A DNA stretch of 64,000 nucleotides from Caballeronia glebae (lineage in GTDB: Bacteria; Pseudomonadota; Gammaproteobacteria; Burkholderiales; Burkholderiaceae), in the NCBI RefSeq assembly GCF_001545035.1, contig NZ_FCOJ02000014.1, positions 62,001-126,000 of the forward strand, read 5' to 3'. Shown one piece after another: positions 1 through 10,887 of the stretch. The notes beneath the pieces were generated by a model, which did no database searches, was not told the origin of the DNA, and was given only the letters and a program-made list of their open reading frames with translations. The first letter of the stretch is position 1. Each line of letters begins with the position of its first letter. Both the position numbers and the translations under genes were made by a program.

Positions 1-753
1 AGCGTCGATCTGATCTACGGCTTGCCGCATCAAAGCGTCGAGAGCTTTTCGCGCACGCTCGACGCGATCGTCGAACTGAAACCGGATCGCGTGTCTGTGT
101 TCGGCTATGCGCACATGCCGTCGCTCTTCAAGATGCAGCGTCAGATCGACGACAGCGCGCTGCCCTCGCCCGCCGTGCGCCTCGCGATTCTGGAGCGCGT
201 TATCAGCCGCATGAGCGAGGCGGGCTATGTGTACATCGGCATGGATCATTTCGCGCTGCCCGGCGACGAGCTCGCGCGCGCGTTCGAAGCCGGCACGCTC
301 CAGCGCAACTTCCAGGGCTACAGCACGCATGCGGATTGCGATCTGATCGGTATCGGCGCGTCGTCGATCGGGAAGGTCGGCGATGTCTACGCCCAAAACG
401 CCCGCGAACTCGCCGACTACACCGCCGCGATCGACGCGGGCAATCTCGCCATCGCGCGCGGCGTGCGTCTGTCCGCCGACGACACACTCCGCCGGGAAGT
501 CATCATGCGCCTCATGTGCGGCGGCGCGCTGCGTTTCGACGACATCGCGAGCGCGCACGGCATCGACTTCCCCGCCGCTTTCGCCAACGAACTCGCGCGC
601 CTCGCGCCGATGGCCGACGACGGCCTCATCGAACTCTCGCGCGACGCGATCCGCGTGCTGCCGGCGGGCCGCATGCTGGTGCGCAACGTCGCGTCGGTAT
701 TCGACCGCTATCTGGGTCAGTCGAGCTTGCGGCGCTTTTCGCGCACGATCTGA
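1..753 (+). CDS. hemN: Oxygen-independent coproporphyrinogen III oxidase HemN, 3' part
   Basis: The reading frame is open from base 1, so the start lies outside the window and only the last 250 codons are seen. The first residues (SVDLIYGLPHQS) match the strand/loop after the radical-SAM barrel core of HemN, followed by the segment with YVYIGMDHFALP and a C-terminal winged-helix-like HemN_C domain that ends in FSRTI. HemN decarboxylates coproporphyrinogen III to protoporphyrinogen IX without oxygen, using a 4Fe-4S cluster and S-adenosylmethionine. The cluster-binding cysteines are upstream of the window. The MDHFALP segment separates true HemN from the HemW paralogue, which is encoded separately at 39196-40419. 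Confidence 0.93.
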   Translation, partial: SVDLIYGLPHQSVESFSRTLDAIVELKPDRVSVFGYAHMPSLFKMQRQIDDSALPSPAVRLAILERVISRMSEAGYVYIGMDHFALPGDELARAFEAGTLQRNFQGYSTHADCDLIGIGASSIGKVGDVYAQNARELADYTAAIDAGNLAIARGVRLSADDTLRREVIMRLMCGGALRFDDIASAHGIDFPAAFANELARLAPMADDGLIELSRDAIRVLPAGRMLVRNVASVFDRYLGQSSLRRFSRTI

Positions 754-779
754 GCGATGTTCGATCGGCGTCGGTGGCT

Positions 780-785
780 TAGAAT
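780..785 (+). promoter_or_regulatory. Candidate -10 element for the amidase gene
   Basis: TAGAAT lies 27 bases after the hemN stop and about 115 bases before the amidase start. No convincing -35 element is seen at 16-18 bases, so this is only a suggestion that the amidase has its own promoter. Confidence 0.25.
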
Positions 786-899
786 GACAGCCACCTTGGG
801 CGTCCCGGCTCTCAGTCACGGCGTCCATCCACTCACTGCCGATGCGAAGCGCCGGACGTTGCCGGCTTCTCGCAGACGGCAACGCCACTGCCCGACGCC

Positions 900-2279
900 A
901 TGCCGACCACTTCGCCGCAGTTCGCCCCTCTCGCCCAACTTGCCGCCGATCTGAAAAGCGGCCGCACGACGAGCCGCGCGCTCGTCGAGACGGCGCTCGA
1001 ACGTATCGCCGATCCGGCGGGCCAGGGCGCAACCGTTTTTCTGCATGTCGATGCCGCTCACGCCCGCGCCGCCGCCGACGCCCACGACGCGCTGCGCCGC
1101 GCCGGCACCGTGCTCTCGCCGCTCGCGGGCATTCCCGTGTCGATCAAGGATCTCTTCGATATCGAAGGCGAGGTGACGCGCGCCGGCTCGAAGGCGCTCG
1201 CCCACGCCGCGCCCGCCACGGCCGATGCCGTGACGGTTGCGCGCCTGCGCCGCGCGGGCGCGGTGATCGTCGGACGCACCAACATGAGCGAGTTCGCGTT
1301 CTCGGGCCTCGGGCTCAATCCGCACTACGGCACGCCGCGTTCGCCGTGGCGCGCGGACGTGCCCGGCGACGCGCGCATCGCGGGTGGCTCGTCGTCGGGC
1401 GCGGCGGCATCGGTCGCGGATGGCATGGCCGCCGTCGCGCTCGGCACCGACACCGGTGGCTCCATTCGCATTCCGGCCGCGCTGTGCGGGCTCACCGGCT
1501 TCAAGCCGACCGCGAGCCGCATCCCGAAGCAAGGCGGCGTGCCGCTCTCGAAGACGCTCGATTCGTTCGGGCCGATCGGCGTGTCGGTCGCGTGCTGCGC
1601 GCTCGTCGATCGCATTCTCGCGGGGCGCGATCCCGGCGTGCCCGCAACGCGCCCGCTCGACGGCGTGCGCCTCGGCGTGCTGACGAACTACGTCATCGAT
1701 GGCGTCGAAGCGCCCGTCGCCAGCGCGGTCGCCGCGGCTGTCAATCATCTCGCCGCGGCCGGCGCGCTCGTGGAAGACGTGCGTTTCGCGCCGCTCGACC
1801 GCCTGCCGGAAATCAACCGCTATCCGCTCGTCGCGATCGAAGCGTACGCGTGGCACCGCAAGCTGATGGCCGAGCGCGGCGGCGAATACGATCCGCGTGT
1901 GCTCGCGCGCCTGCAACGTGCCGAAGCGGCGAGCGCGGCGGACTACATCGACTTGTGCGAGGCGCGCGCCGCGATGATCGAAGCCGCGCGCACGACCCTC
2001 TGGCAACGCTTCGACGCGATCGTCTGCCCGACGGTGCCGGTCTTGCCACCGCGCATCGCCGACCTCGAAGCCGACGACGACGCCTTCACGCGCGCCAACG
2101 CGCTGATCCTGCGCAATCCGACCGCCTTCAACTTTCTCGACGCCTGCGCGCTGTCGCTGCCCTGCCATCCGCGCGGCGAGGCGCCGGTCGGCCTGATGCT
2201 GGCGGGCGCGCCGAACTCCGACGACACGCTGCTGTCGATTGGACGGGCGGTCGAAGCGGTGCTCGGAACGACGCGCTGA
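900..2279 (+). CDS. Amidase signature-family hydrolase
   Basis: 459 residues with the amidase signature: SIKD (the catalytic Lys) near residue 81, the Gly/Ser-rich stretch GGSSSGAAAS near 160 and the TDTGGSIR segment with the nucleophilic Ser near 184, so the Ser-cisSer-Lys triad is complete. Such enzymes hydrolyse amide bonds to acid and ammonia. The length and divergent C-terminal half fit stand-alone amidases (AtzF/allophanate-hydrolase-like or broad-specificity type) rather than GatA; no gatB or gatC is adjacent. The ATG at 900 follows poor Shine-Dalgarno sequence but begins the conserved N-terminal helix. Substrate unknown. It lies 146 bases after hemN and 104 before dsbB, so operon membership is unclear. 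Confidence 0.88.
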   Translation: MPTTSPQFAPLAQLAADLKSGRTTSRALVETALERIADPAGQGATVFLHVDAAHARAAADAHDALRRAGTVLSPLAGIPVSIKDLFDIEGEVTRAGSKALAHAAPATADAVTVARLRRAGAVIVGRTNMSEFAFSGLGLNPHYGTPRSPWRADVPGDARIAGGSSSGAAASVADGMAAVALGTDTGGSIRIPAALCGLTGFKPTASRIPKQGGVPLSKTLDSFGPIGVSVACCALVDRILAGRDPGVPATRPLDGVRLGVLTNYVIDGVEAPVASAVAAAVNHLAAAGALVEDVRFAPLDRLPEINRYPLVAIEAYAWHRKLMAERGGEYDPRVLARLQRAEAASAADYIDLCEARAAMIEAARTTLWQRFDAIVCPTVPVLPPRIADLEADDDAFTRANALILRNPTAFNFLDACALSLPCHPRGEAPVGLMLAGAPNSDDTLLSIGRAVEAVLGTTR

Positions 2280-2323
2280 GCGCCCGGGAAACACGGCCGA
2301 TTTTGCGCATCGGGCGTTCGCGC

Positions 2324-2329
2324 TAGAAT
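2324..2329 (+). promoter_or_regulatory. Candidate -10 element for dsbB
   Basis: TAGAAT sits 55 bases before the dsbB ATG; a partial -35 (TTGCGC) lies slightly too close. Weak call. Confidence 0.3.
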
Positions 2330-2383
2330 TCACCGCGATACTCGCGCAACTCAGGTGCTTCCTTCTCAAATCGTTGCGGAACA

Positions 2384-2929
2384 ATGAACAACTCTTTAAA
2401 TCACTTTACGATGCATCAGGATGACCGGTTGATGCGTCGCGAGCGCCGTCTGCTCGTGCTGCTCGGTTTGGTCAGTCTCGGACTCGTCGGCGGGGCGCTT
2501 TATCTGCAGTTCTTCCATAACGAAGACCCCTGCCCGCTTTGCATCATCCAGCGCTATTTTTTCGTGCTGATCGCGATCTTCGCGTTTCTCGGCGCGGCGT
2601 TTAGCAATTGGCGCGGCATTGCGCTACTGGAAACGCTCGTCGCGATTTCGGCGCTCGGCGGTCTCGCCACCGCGATCCGCCACGTGTACGTGCAGTCGCA
2701 TCCCGGCTTCAGCTGCGGTTTCGATGCGCTTCAGCCCATAGTCGACGGTCTGCCGCCCGCAAAGTGGCTGCCGCACGTCTTCAAGGTCGCCGGTCTGTGC
2801 GAAACGCCGTATCCGCCGATACTCGGGCTTTCGCTGCCGCAATGGTCGCTGATCGCGTTCGCGCTGATCTTCGTGTTCGTCGCGGCCAGCCTGCGATTCA
2901 AACGCAAAGTGCGTTCGACGATCCGGTAA
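2384..2929 (+). CDS. dsbB: Disulfide bond formation protein B
   Basis: 181 residues with four hydrophobic segments. The first periplasmic loop carries the CPLC pair (Cys50, Cys53) and the second carries Cys111 and Cys139, the two redox pairs that pass electrons from DsbA to ubiquinone. IIQRYFF after CPLC is the usual start of the second helix. The chosen ATG gives an N-terminal extension MNNSLNHF typical of Burkholderia DsbB; an ATG at 2411 is a possible internal alternative. It is an inner-membrane protein that reoxidises DsbA. No dsbA is in the window, and the purine genes downstream are separated by 489 bases. Confidence 0.95.
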   Translation: MNNSLNHFTMHQDDRLMRRERRLLVLLGLVSLGLVGGALYLQFFHNEDPCPLCIIQRYFFVLIAIFAFLGAAFSNWRGIALLETLVAISALGGLATAIRHVYVQSHPGFSCGFDALQPIVDGLPPAKWLPHVFKVAGLCETPYPPILGLSLPQWSLIAFALIFVFVAASLRFKRKVRSTIR

Positions 2930-2936
2930 ATTGTTC

Positions 2937-2960
2937 CGGGCGGCCGTTCGGTGCCGCCCG
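2937..2960 (+). terminator. Hairpin after dsbB, weak terminator
   Basis: An 8-bp stem (CGGGCGGC with GCCGCCCG) and an 8-base loop start eight bases after the dsbB stop. It is followed by a pyrimidine-rich rather than T-rich stretch, so it may stabilise the 3' end instead of terminating. Confidence 0.45.
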
Positions 2961-3048
2961 TACTTCCCCGCTTCATCCCCGCTGCATCCTCACCCCCGCG
3001 CTTTCTCTTCCCCGCATCAGCGCATCCGCATAATCTTGATACGTGTGG

Positions 3049-3071
3049 CGCAATATTTTTGGGATATTGCG
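3049..3071. promoter_or_regulatory. Operator-like inverted repeat upstream of xdhC
   Basis: CGCAATAT and ATATTGCG form a perfect 8-bp inverted repeat around a 7-base centre. Its size and AT-rich arms suit a dimeric repressor such as a MarR/XdhR- or GntR-type regulator of purine genes. It is about 350 bases from the xdhC start and no regulator gene is next to it. Confidence 0.35.
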
Positions 3072-3418
3072 GTGTTAAGGTCGTGTCTGGATGGCGATCT
3101 ACGTGCGCGCAGTCCGTTTCGCTCGGAGGCACCGGTTTTTTTCACGGCAACCCTGAAGCGAACGGAAACCGCGTAACGCGCGCCCGGTCCGCAATGTCTT
3201 CTTGAATATGACAACGCAAACCATCCGCTTCCTTCGGCACTTCGCCCGATTTCTCAGCGCCCGCACGTGCGGGCGTGCGCGCGCCTTTCCCGCTTTTCTC
3301 TCGCTGGCCGATGCGCCGCAGCGCTTTTGCGTCCGAAGCAATGTCCGTCGCCCGGTAAACTAGCGCCTGCGACGACGCAAAACCACGCACAAACACGATC
3401 ACTTTCGGAGCTCACTCG

Positions 3419-5507
<2,089 letters not shown>

Positions 5508-5512
5508 GCACG

Positions 5513-6883
5513 ATGGAAACCACAGCCACTCCACAACGGGACACGACCACGCTCGAACGCTTCTTCGGCATTCGTGCGGCCGGTTCGCGCACCAAGACTG
5601 AAATCGTCGCGGGCATCACGACGTTCCTCACGGCGATGTACATCATCGTCGTCAATCCGGGCATTTTGTCGGCGGCGGGCGTGCCGTTTTCGGCGGCGCT
5701 CACGGCCACCGTCATCGTCAGCTTTCTCGGCAGTTGCGCGATGGGTCTGTACGCGCGCAATCCGGTGCTCGTCGCGCCCGGCATGGGCATGAACGCGCTG
5801 TTCGCGTTCGTGATGGTCCACGGCGGCAAGATGCCGTGGCAGACCGCGCTCGGCTGCGTGTTCTGGTCCGGCGTGATCTTCGCGATCCTCGCGGCGTTCA
5901 ACGCGCGCAAGCTCGTCGTCGATGCGATCCCCGCGAATCTGCGGCACGCGGTGTCGTGCGGCATCGGACTGTTCATCAGCCTGATCGGGCTCGTGAACGC
6001 GAAGTTCGTGGTCGGCGATCCGGTGACGATCGTGCATTCGGCGTCGCTCAATCCGGTGGTCATCACGTTCCTCGTCGGCCTCGCCGTCACGACGATTCTC
6101 GTCGCGCGCAAGGTCACGGGCGCGCTGATGCTCGGCATCGTGTTCACGACGATCATCGCGATTCCGATCGGCCGCTTCTACGGCGACGGCACCGCGTACT
6201 GGCCCGCCGCCATTGCCACGAAGACGCTCGTCAACTGGAACGGCCTGTTCGCCGCGCCGGACTTTTCGGCGGTCGGGCAGCTCGATCTGATGGGCTCGCT
6301 GAAGGTCATCTACTGGCCGTTCATCTTCGTGATGCTGTTCACGTCGTTCTTCGACGCGCTTTCCACCTTCATGGCGATTTCCGAAGCCGGCAAGCTCTAC
6401 GACCGCGACGGCAATCCGCGCAACATCCGCCAGTCGATGATGGTCGATTCGTTCTCCGCGCTCGTTTCCGCGCCGCTCGGCACGAGCCCGGCGAACGCGT
6501 ACATCGAATCGGCGGCGGGCATTTCGGCGGGCGGGCGCACGGGTCTCGTCGCGGTCGTCGCCGGATTGTGCTTCCTGCCGTTCCTGTTCCTGTCGCCGGT
6601 CTTGTCGCTCGTGCCGGCCATCGCGACCGCGCCCGCGCTCGTGCTCGTCGGCGTGTTCATGATGGAAGCGATCACGAAGATCGAATGGCATCGCTTCGAC
6701 GAAGCCATTCCCGCGTTCCTCGCGATGATCCTGATCCCGCTGACCTACTCGATCACGGATGGCGTCGCATACGGCTTTCTCGCGTTCGTCGTGCTGAAGT
6801 CGGCGACGGGCCGCGCGAAGGAAGTCAAGCCGGCGATGTGGATCATCGCGGCTTTCTCGTTAGTACTGCTTTCGCAGTTGTAA
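5513..6883 (+). CDS. NCS2-family purine permease (AzgA/PbuG-like)
   Basis: 456 residues with about 12-14 hydrophobic segments. The MGMNALFAF motif in transmembrane segment 3 and the SFFDALSTFMAISEAG segment belong to the AzgA-like branch of NCS2 transporters, which take up adenine, guanine or hypoxanthine by proton symport at the inner membrane. The start lies five bases after the deaminase stop, which suggests translational coupling, and guanine deaminase follows after 27 bases. Placement between two purine deaminases makes adenine/guanine/hypoxanthine the natural substrates; the exact specificity cannot be read from sequence. Confidence 0.92.
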   Translation: METTATPQRDTTTLERFFGIRAAGSRTKTEIVAGITTFLTAMYIIVVNPGILSAAGVPFSAALTATVIVSFLGSCAMGLYARNPVLVAPGMGMNALFAFVMVHGGKMPWQTALGCVFWSGVIFAILAAFNARKLVVDAIPANLRHAVSCGIGLFISLIGLVNAKFVVGDPVTIVHSASLNPVVITFLVGLAVTTILVARKVTGALMLGIVFTTIIAIPIGRFYGDGTAYWPAAIATKTLVNWNGLFAAPDFSAVGQLDLMGSLKVIYWPFIFVMLFTSFFDALSTFMAISEAGKLYDRDGNPRNIRQSMMVDSFSALVSAPLGTSPANAYIESAAGISAGGRTGLVAVVAGLCFLPFLFLSPVLSLVPAIATAPALVLVGVFMMEAITKIEWHRFDEAIPAFLAMILIPLTYSITDGVAYGFLAFVVLKSATGRAKEVKPAMWIIAAFSLVLLSQL

Positions 6884-6910
6884 AAACCCTAGAAACGGAG
6901 ACGTTGCATC

Positions 6911-8239
6911 ATGACTCAAACCGCCTACCGCGCCCAGTTGCTGACCTTCCGGGAAGATCCCGCGCATGCCGCTGACGGCGCGGTCTACGAGGCCGACGGC
7001 CTCCTGATCGTCGAGGACGGCAAAGTGGTCGCGGCAGGCGCGTATGCGTCGCTGCGCGAACGGCTCGCCGCCGACGCGACCGTCCACACCATGCGCGAGA
7101 AGCTGATCGTGCCGGGTTTCATCGACTCGCACATCCACTATCCGCAAACGGACATGATCGCGTCGCCCGCGTCGGGCTTGTTGCCGTGGCTCAACACGTA
7201 CACGTTCCCGACCGAGCGCGGCTTCGAGAATCCCGCGGTCGCGCGCGAAACGGCGAGCTTTTTCATCGACGAATTGCTCGCCTGCGGCACGACGACCGCC
7301 CTCGTCTACTGCACGGTGCACAAGCAATCGGCCGATGCGTTTTTCACCGAAAGCGAGGCGCGCAATCTGCGCATGATCGCGGGCAAGGTGCTGATGGATC
7401 GCAACTGCCCCGAGTTCCTGCGCGACACGGCGCAATCCGGCTACGACGACAGCGCGGAACTCATCGCGCGCTGGCACGGGCGCGGCCGTCAGCAGTACGC
7501 GTTGACGCCGCGTTTCGCGCCGACATCGACAGAAGCGCAGCTCGAAGCGTGCGGCGTGCTCGCGCAGAAGCACAACGACGTGTTCATTCAGACCCACGTC
7601 GCGGAAAACACCGACGAGATCAAATGGGTCGAGAGCCTCTTTCCGGGGCATCGCAGCTATCTCGACATTTACGATCACTATGGTTTGCTGCGCCGTCGCG
7701 CGGTGTACGGCCACTGCATCTATCTCGACGATCGTGACCGCGCGCGCATGGCCGAAACGGGCGCGGTGGCGTCGCATTGTCCGACTTCGAATCTCTTCCT
7801 TGGTAGCGGCCTGTTCGATTTCGAGAAAGCCGGCGAGTCGAACATGCCGGTCGCGCTCGCGACAGACGTCGGCGGCGGCACGTCGTTCTCCATGCTGCAG
7901 ACGATGAACGAAGCGCATAAGGTCGCGCGTCTCACGGGCCATCATCTGAGCGCGACGCGCATGTTCTGGCTCGCCACCACGGGCGCCGCGCAAGTGCTCG
8001 AACTCGACGACCGGATCGGCACGCTGGCGGCCGGCAGCGAAGCGGATTTCGTCGTGCTCGATCCGAACGCGACGCCGCTTCTCGCGCGTCGCACGTCGCG
8101 CACGGAATCGCTCGAAGAACTGCTGTTCGCGTTCGCGCTGCTCGGCGACGATCGCGCGGTATTCGAGACCTACGCCGCCGGCAAGCGCGTGCATTCGCGC
8201 GACAAGCGCAACACGGCGAAGCTGGAACTGGCGGCCTGA
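6911..8239 (+). CDS. guaD: Guanine deaminase
   Basis: 442 residues, the normal length for GuaD, which hydrolyses guanine to xanthine and ammonia. Metal and catalytic residues are present: His74 and His76 (DSHIHYPQ), His229 and Glu232 (QTHVAENTDE), His268 (YGHC) and Asp319 (ATDVGGG). PRFAPTST is also typical of the family. A GGAGA sequence lies about ten bases before the ATG. Xanthine formed here would be oxidised by xanthine dehydrogenase, whose maturation factor XdhC opens the operon. The gene is the last of the set and is followed by a strong terminator at 8300-8331. Confidence 0.96.
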   Translation: MTQTAYRAQLLTFREDPAHAADGAVYEADGLLIVEDGKVVAAGAYASLRERLAADATVHTMREKLIVPGFIDSHIHYPQTDMIASPASGLLPWLNTYTFPTERGFENPAVARETASFFIDELLACGTTTALVYCTVHKQSADAFFTESEARNLRMIAGKVLMDRNCPEFLRDTAQSGYDDSAELIARWHGRGRQQYALTPRFAPTSTEAQLEACGVLAQKHNDVFIQTHVAENTDEIKWVESLFPGHRSYLDIYDHYGLLRRRAVYGHCIYLDDRDRARMAETGAVASHCPTSNLFLGSGLFDFEKAGESNMPVALATDVGGGTSFSMLQTMNEAHKVARLTGHHLSATRMFWLATTGAAQVLELDDRIGTLAAGSEADFVVLDPNATPLLARRTSRTESLEELLFAFALLGDDRAVFETYAAGKRVHSRDKRNTAKLELAA

Positions 8240-8299
8240 CGCGTACAAGGTCTTTCACGAAAGAGGCGACAAAGCGTAGCGAACCAAGCCCTGCATGAG

Positions 8300-8331
8300 A
8301 GCACGAGACACATAGTCTCGTGCTTTTTTTT
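8300..8331 (+). terminator. Rho-independent terminator of the purine operon
   Basis: A perfect 9-bp stem (AGCACGAGA with TCTCGTGCT) with a 7-base loop is followed by an eight-T run. It lies 60 bases after the guaD stop. Confidence 0.92.
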
Positions 8332-8539
8332 CGCCTACGCTCGCGCTGTTCGCGCACGCCTGTCGATGACGTTCCTCGAATCTTCGCGACGCCCGACACT
8401 TCCTTCAGCAACTTTGACGCATTTTGTTCGAATGTGCGCCAGTCAGTAGTCCTGCCGCTATGCTTTTGCCTGGCCTGGCTGCGCCATCGTCCGGCCTCGA
8501 TACTTCAATCGTCGACGTTAAACAGGACTACAGATTAAA

Positions 8540-9718
8540 ATGAAGGAAATCGTTATTCTGGGAGCGGGCTACGCCGGACTTCGCGCGGCCCGAGAGCTTC
8601 GAGGGCTTCCTGGCGCTCGCATTACGCTCGTCAATCGCCATGCTTTCCACTACGAATCGACGGAACTGCATACGGTAGCAGCCGGAACGCGCGAGCCGGA
8701 AGTCATCAGCTTCGACATACGACAGTCAATGGGACCCACCGTCGAGTTCAAGCAAGATTCGGTGACACGCATCGACCCTGAACAAAAAAAGGTGTTCCTT
8801 CAAGCGGGACCGGTGCCGCTTTCCTACGACTATCTGGTCGTCGCGCTCGGCTTCGAATCCGAAGACTTCGGCATCGACGGCGCGCGCGAGCACGCCATGC
8901 CGCTCGTCGATATCGACAGCGCACTGGCTGTGCGTCAGCACTTCGAAGCGCGCCTCGCGGGCTTCAAAACCACGCGCGACGAAAACGACCTGCGCCTCAT
9001 CGTGTGCGGCGCGGGCTTCACCAGTATCGAACTGCTGGGCGAGTTCGCTTACCGCATGCCGAGTCTCATCGAATTGCACGATCTGCCGAAGGACAAGGTG
9101 CAGCTCATCGCGCTCGAATCGGCGCCGAAGCTACTGCCGATGTTCGACGCGCACCTTGTCGATTACGCAGTCGGCTATCTCGCGGCACGCGGCGTGCAGA
9201 TCCATACCTCGACGACCATCAAGAAAGTCGTCCCGGGCGGCGTCATGAGCGAAGACCGGACGTTCGACGCAAACACCATCATCTGGACGACAGGCGTGCG
9301 CGGCAGCCATGTCATCGCGGATTCGGGCTTCGTGGCGAAGCGCAATCGCGTGAACGTCGAACCCACGCTCGCGCTCAAGGATCATCCCGAAGTCTTCTTC
9401 ATCGGCGATGACAGCGCCGTCCTCGATCCGGCGGGCGGCCGTCCCTGGCCGACCACCGCGCAGCTCGCCATTGCGGAGGCCACACACGCCGCCGCGAACA
9501 TCAAGGCGCACATCGCCGGAAAGCCCATCGCCGACTTCAAGTTCGTGTCGAAAGGAACGGTCTGCTCGCTCGGTCCCTCGTCCGGCATCGCGCAGCTTTC
9601 CGGCCGCGGCAGCATGAAATTCGAAGGTCATGGCGTCGCTTTCCTGAAGAAGCTCGTCGAGAACGGTTCGCTGCTCGAAGAAGCCGGCTTCGCCAAGATG
9701 CTCGATAACTTCTCGTAA
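8540..9718 (+). CDS. NAD(P)/FAD-dependent oxidoreductase, type II NADH dehydrogenase-like
   Basis: 392 residues. An N-terminal FAD-binding GAGYAG motif (residues 8-13), a central second dinucleotide-binding motif VCGAGFTSIE (near 155-164) and the FAD-closing segment EVFFIGDDSAV (near 289) mark a two-dinucleotide-binding flavoprotein of the NDH-2 family. It lacks the paired redox cysteines of disulfide reductases and a clear C-terminal membrane helix, so it is either a peripheral quinone reductase or a soluble NAD(P)H:acceptor enzyme. It starts the group of four plus-strand genes up to 13327, with a 189-base gap to the next gene, so it may or may not share the transcript. Confidence 0.82.
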   Translation: MKEIVILGAGYAGLRAARELRGLPGARITLVNRHAFHYESTELHTVAAGTREPEVISFDIRQSMGPTVEFKQDSVTRIDPEQKKVFLQAGPVPLSYDYLVVALGFESEDFGIDGAREHAMPLVDIDSALAVRQHFEARLAGFKTTRDENDLRLIVCGAGFTSIELLGEFAYRMPSLIELHDLPKDKVQLIALESAPKLLPMFDAHLVDYAVGYLAARGVQIHTSTTIKKVVPGGVMSEDRTFDANTIIWTTGVRGSHVIADSGFVAKRNRVNVEPTLALKDHPEVFFIGDDSAVLDPAGGRPWPTTAQLAIAEATHAAANIKAHIAGKPIADFKFVSKGTVCSLGPSSGIAQLSGRGSMKFEGHGVAFLKKLVENGSLLEEAGFAKMLDNFS

Positions 9719-9907
9719 CGGCGAAGGAAACCTTACTGCAGCTGTTGGTTGTGTCGATCATCGAAACAGCTTGTCACTCGTCATGGCGAGCGTCTCTGTC
9801 CGCGCTTGAGACGCTCGCACGCCCTCTCTCGGACGCCTGCCATATCGACCCTTGCGGTCCGGTGCGAACGCGTCCGCTCATCGATCCTTCAAATGGAAAC
9901 TCCAAAC

Positions 9908-10870
9908 ATGGTTATGGAAAACGCCAATCAGACGCTCAGCCAGAAGAAAGTGGTGGTAATCGGCGGCGGCGTGATCGGCGCATCATGGACCGCGCTCTTT
10001 CTCGCCAATGGCATGCGCGTCGTCGTGAACGATCCGCAAGCGGGCATCGACAAGACCGTGCGCAACTACGTCGTGCAGGCGACGCCCGCGCTGACCGCGC
10101 TCGGCCATGACATGACGTCGGTGCTGGGCAATCTCTCGTTCGAAGCCGATCTCGCCAAGGCCGTCGCGGACGCCGACTTCGTTCAGGAAAACGGGCCGGA
10201 GCGTGCGGACTTCAAAGCCGCGCTGTGGGTGACGGCAGAACGTTTCGCGCCCGCGCATTGCCTGTTCTTCTCGTCGAGTTCGGGCATTCAGGCCTCCGTC
10301 CAGTCCGTCCAGATGAAAGAGCCGGGCCGCCTCATCATCGGTCATCCGTTCAATCCGCCGCACTTGCTGCCGTTGGTCGAAGTGGTTCCGAGCCCGCAAA
10401 CGCCGCGCGAATTGATCGATGCGTCGCTCGCGTTCTATCGTGCGCTCGGCAAGCACCCGCTCGAACTGCGCAAGGAGATCGATGGCTTCGTTGCGAACCG
10501 CCTGCAATCGGCCATCTTTCGCGAGTGCGTGTATCTCGTGTCCCAGGGTGTGATCACCGTGGCGGATCTCGACAGTGTCGTGACGAACTCGCTCGGCATT
10601 CGCTGGGCGACCAACGGGCCATTTCTGTCGTTCCATCTCGGCGGCGGCGCGGGCGGTTTCCCGCATTTCGTCGATCACCTTGCTCCGGGCATGGAAACGC
10701 GCTGGAGCGAACAACTGAAATCGACCGTGCACTTCGACGAAGCCACCAAGAAGCTGCTCGTCGAGCAGATCGAGAGCGGCTACGGCAAGCAATCGATCGC
10801 CGAACTGGCCGAGGCGCGCGACCAGAAGGAAATCGCCATTATCAAAGGCACGAAGAATCTTTCCCGATAA
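9908..10870 (+). CDS. 3-hydroxyacyl-CoA / carnitine-type dehydrogenase
   Basis: About 320 residues. It begins with an NAD-binding Rossmann motif GGGVIGASW, contains the GHPFNPPHLLPLVEVVP segment typical of 3-hydroxyacyl-CoA, carnitine and L-gulonate dehydrogenases, and ends with the all-helical C-terminal domain (EIDGFVANRLQ). It should oxidise a 3-hydroxy acid or its CoA ester to the 3-oxo product. I chose the ATG at 9908 because a GGAAA sequence lies about eight bases upstream; ATG codons at 9893 and 9914 are in the same frame and also possible. The beta-propeller gene follows after 17 bases and a CoA-transferase after that, so the true substrate may be a carnitine-like hydroxy acid. Substrate not determinable. 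Confidence 0.85.
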   Translation: MVMENANQTLSQKKVVVIGGGVIGASWTALFLANGMRVVVNDPQAGIDKTVRNYVVQATPALTALGHDMTSVLGNLSFEADLAKAVADADFVQENGPERADFKAALWVTAERFAPAHCLFFSSSSGIQASVQSVQMKEPGRLIIGHPFNPPHLLPLVEVVPSPQTPRELIDASLAFYRALGKHPLELRKEIDGFVANRLQSAIFRECVYLVSQGVITVADLDSVVTNSLGIRWATNGPFLSFHLGGGAGGFPHFVDHLAPGMETRWSEQLKSTVHFDEATKKLLVEQIESGYGKQSIAELAEARDQKEIAIIKGTKNLSR

Positions 10871-10887
10871 GTAGCATACCGAATCAC

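Larger units (their letters stand above)
2930..3418. other. Intergenic region between dsbB and the purine operon
   Basis: No credible gene. It holds a hairpin at 2937-2960 after dsbB and an operator-like inverted repeat at 3049-3071 (separate entries). The second half presumably carries the promoter of the xdhC operon; TAAACT at 3355-3360 is a possible -10 but no good -35 is visible. Confidence 0.5.
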
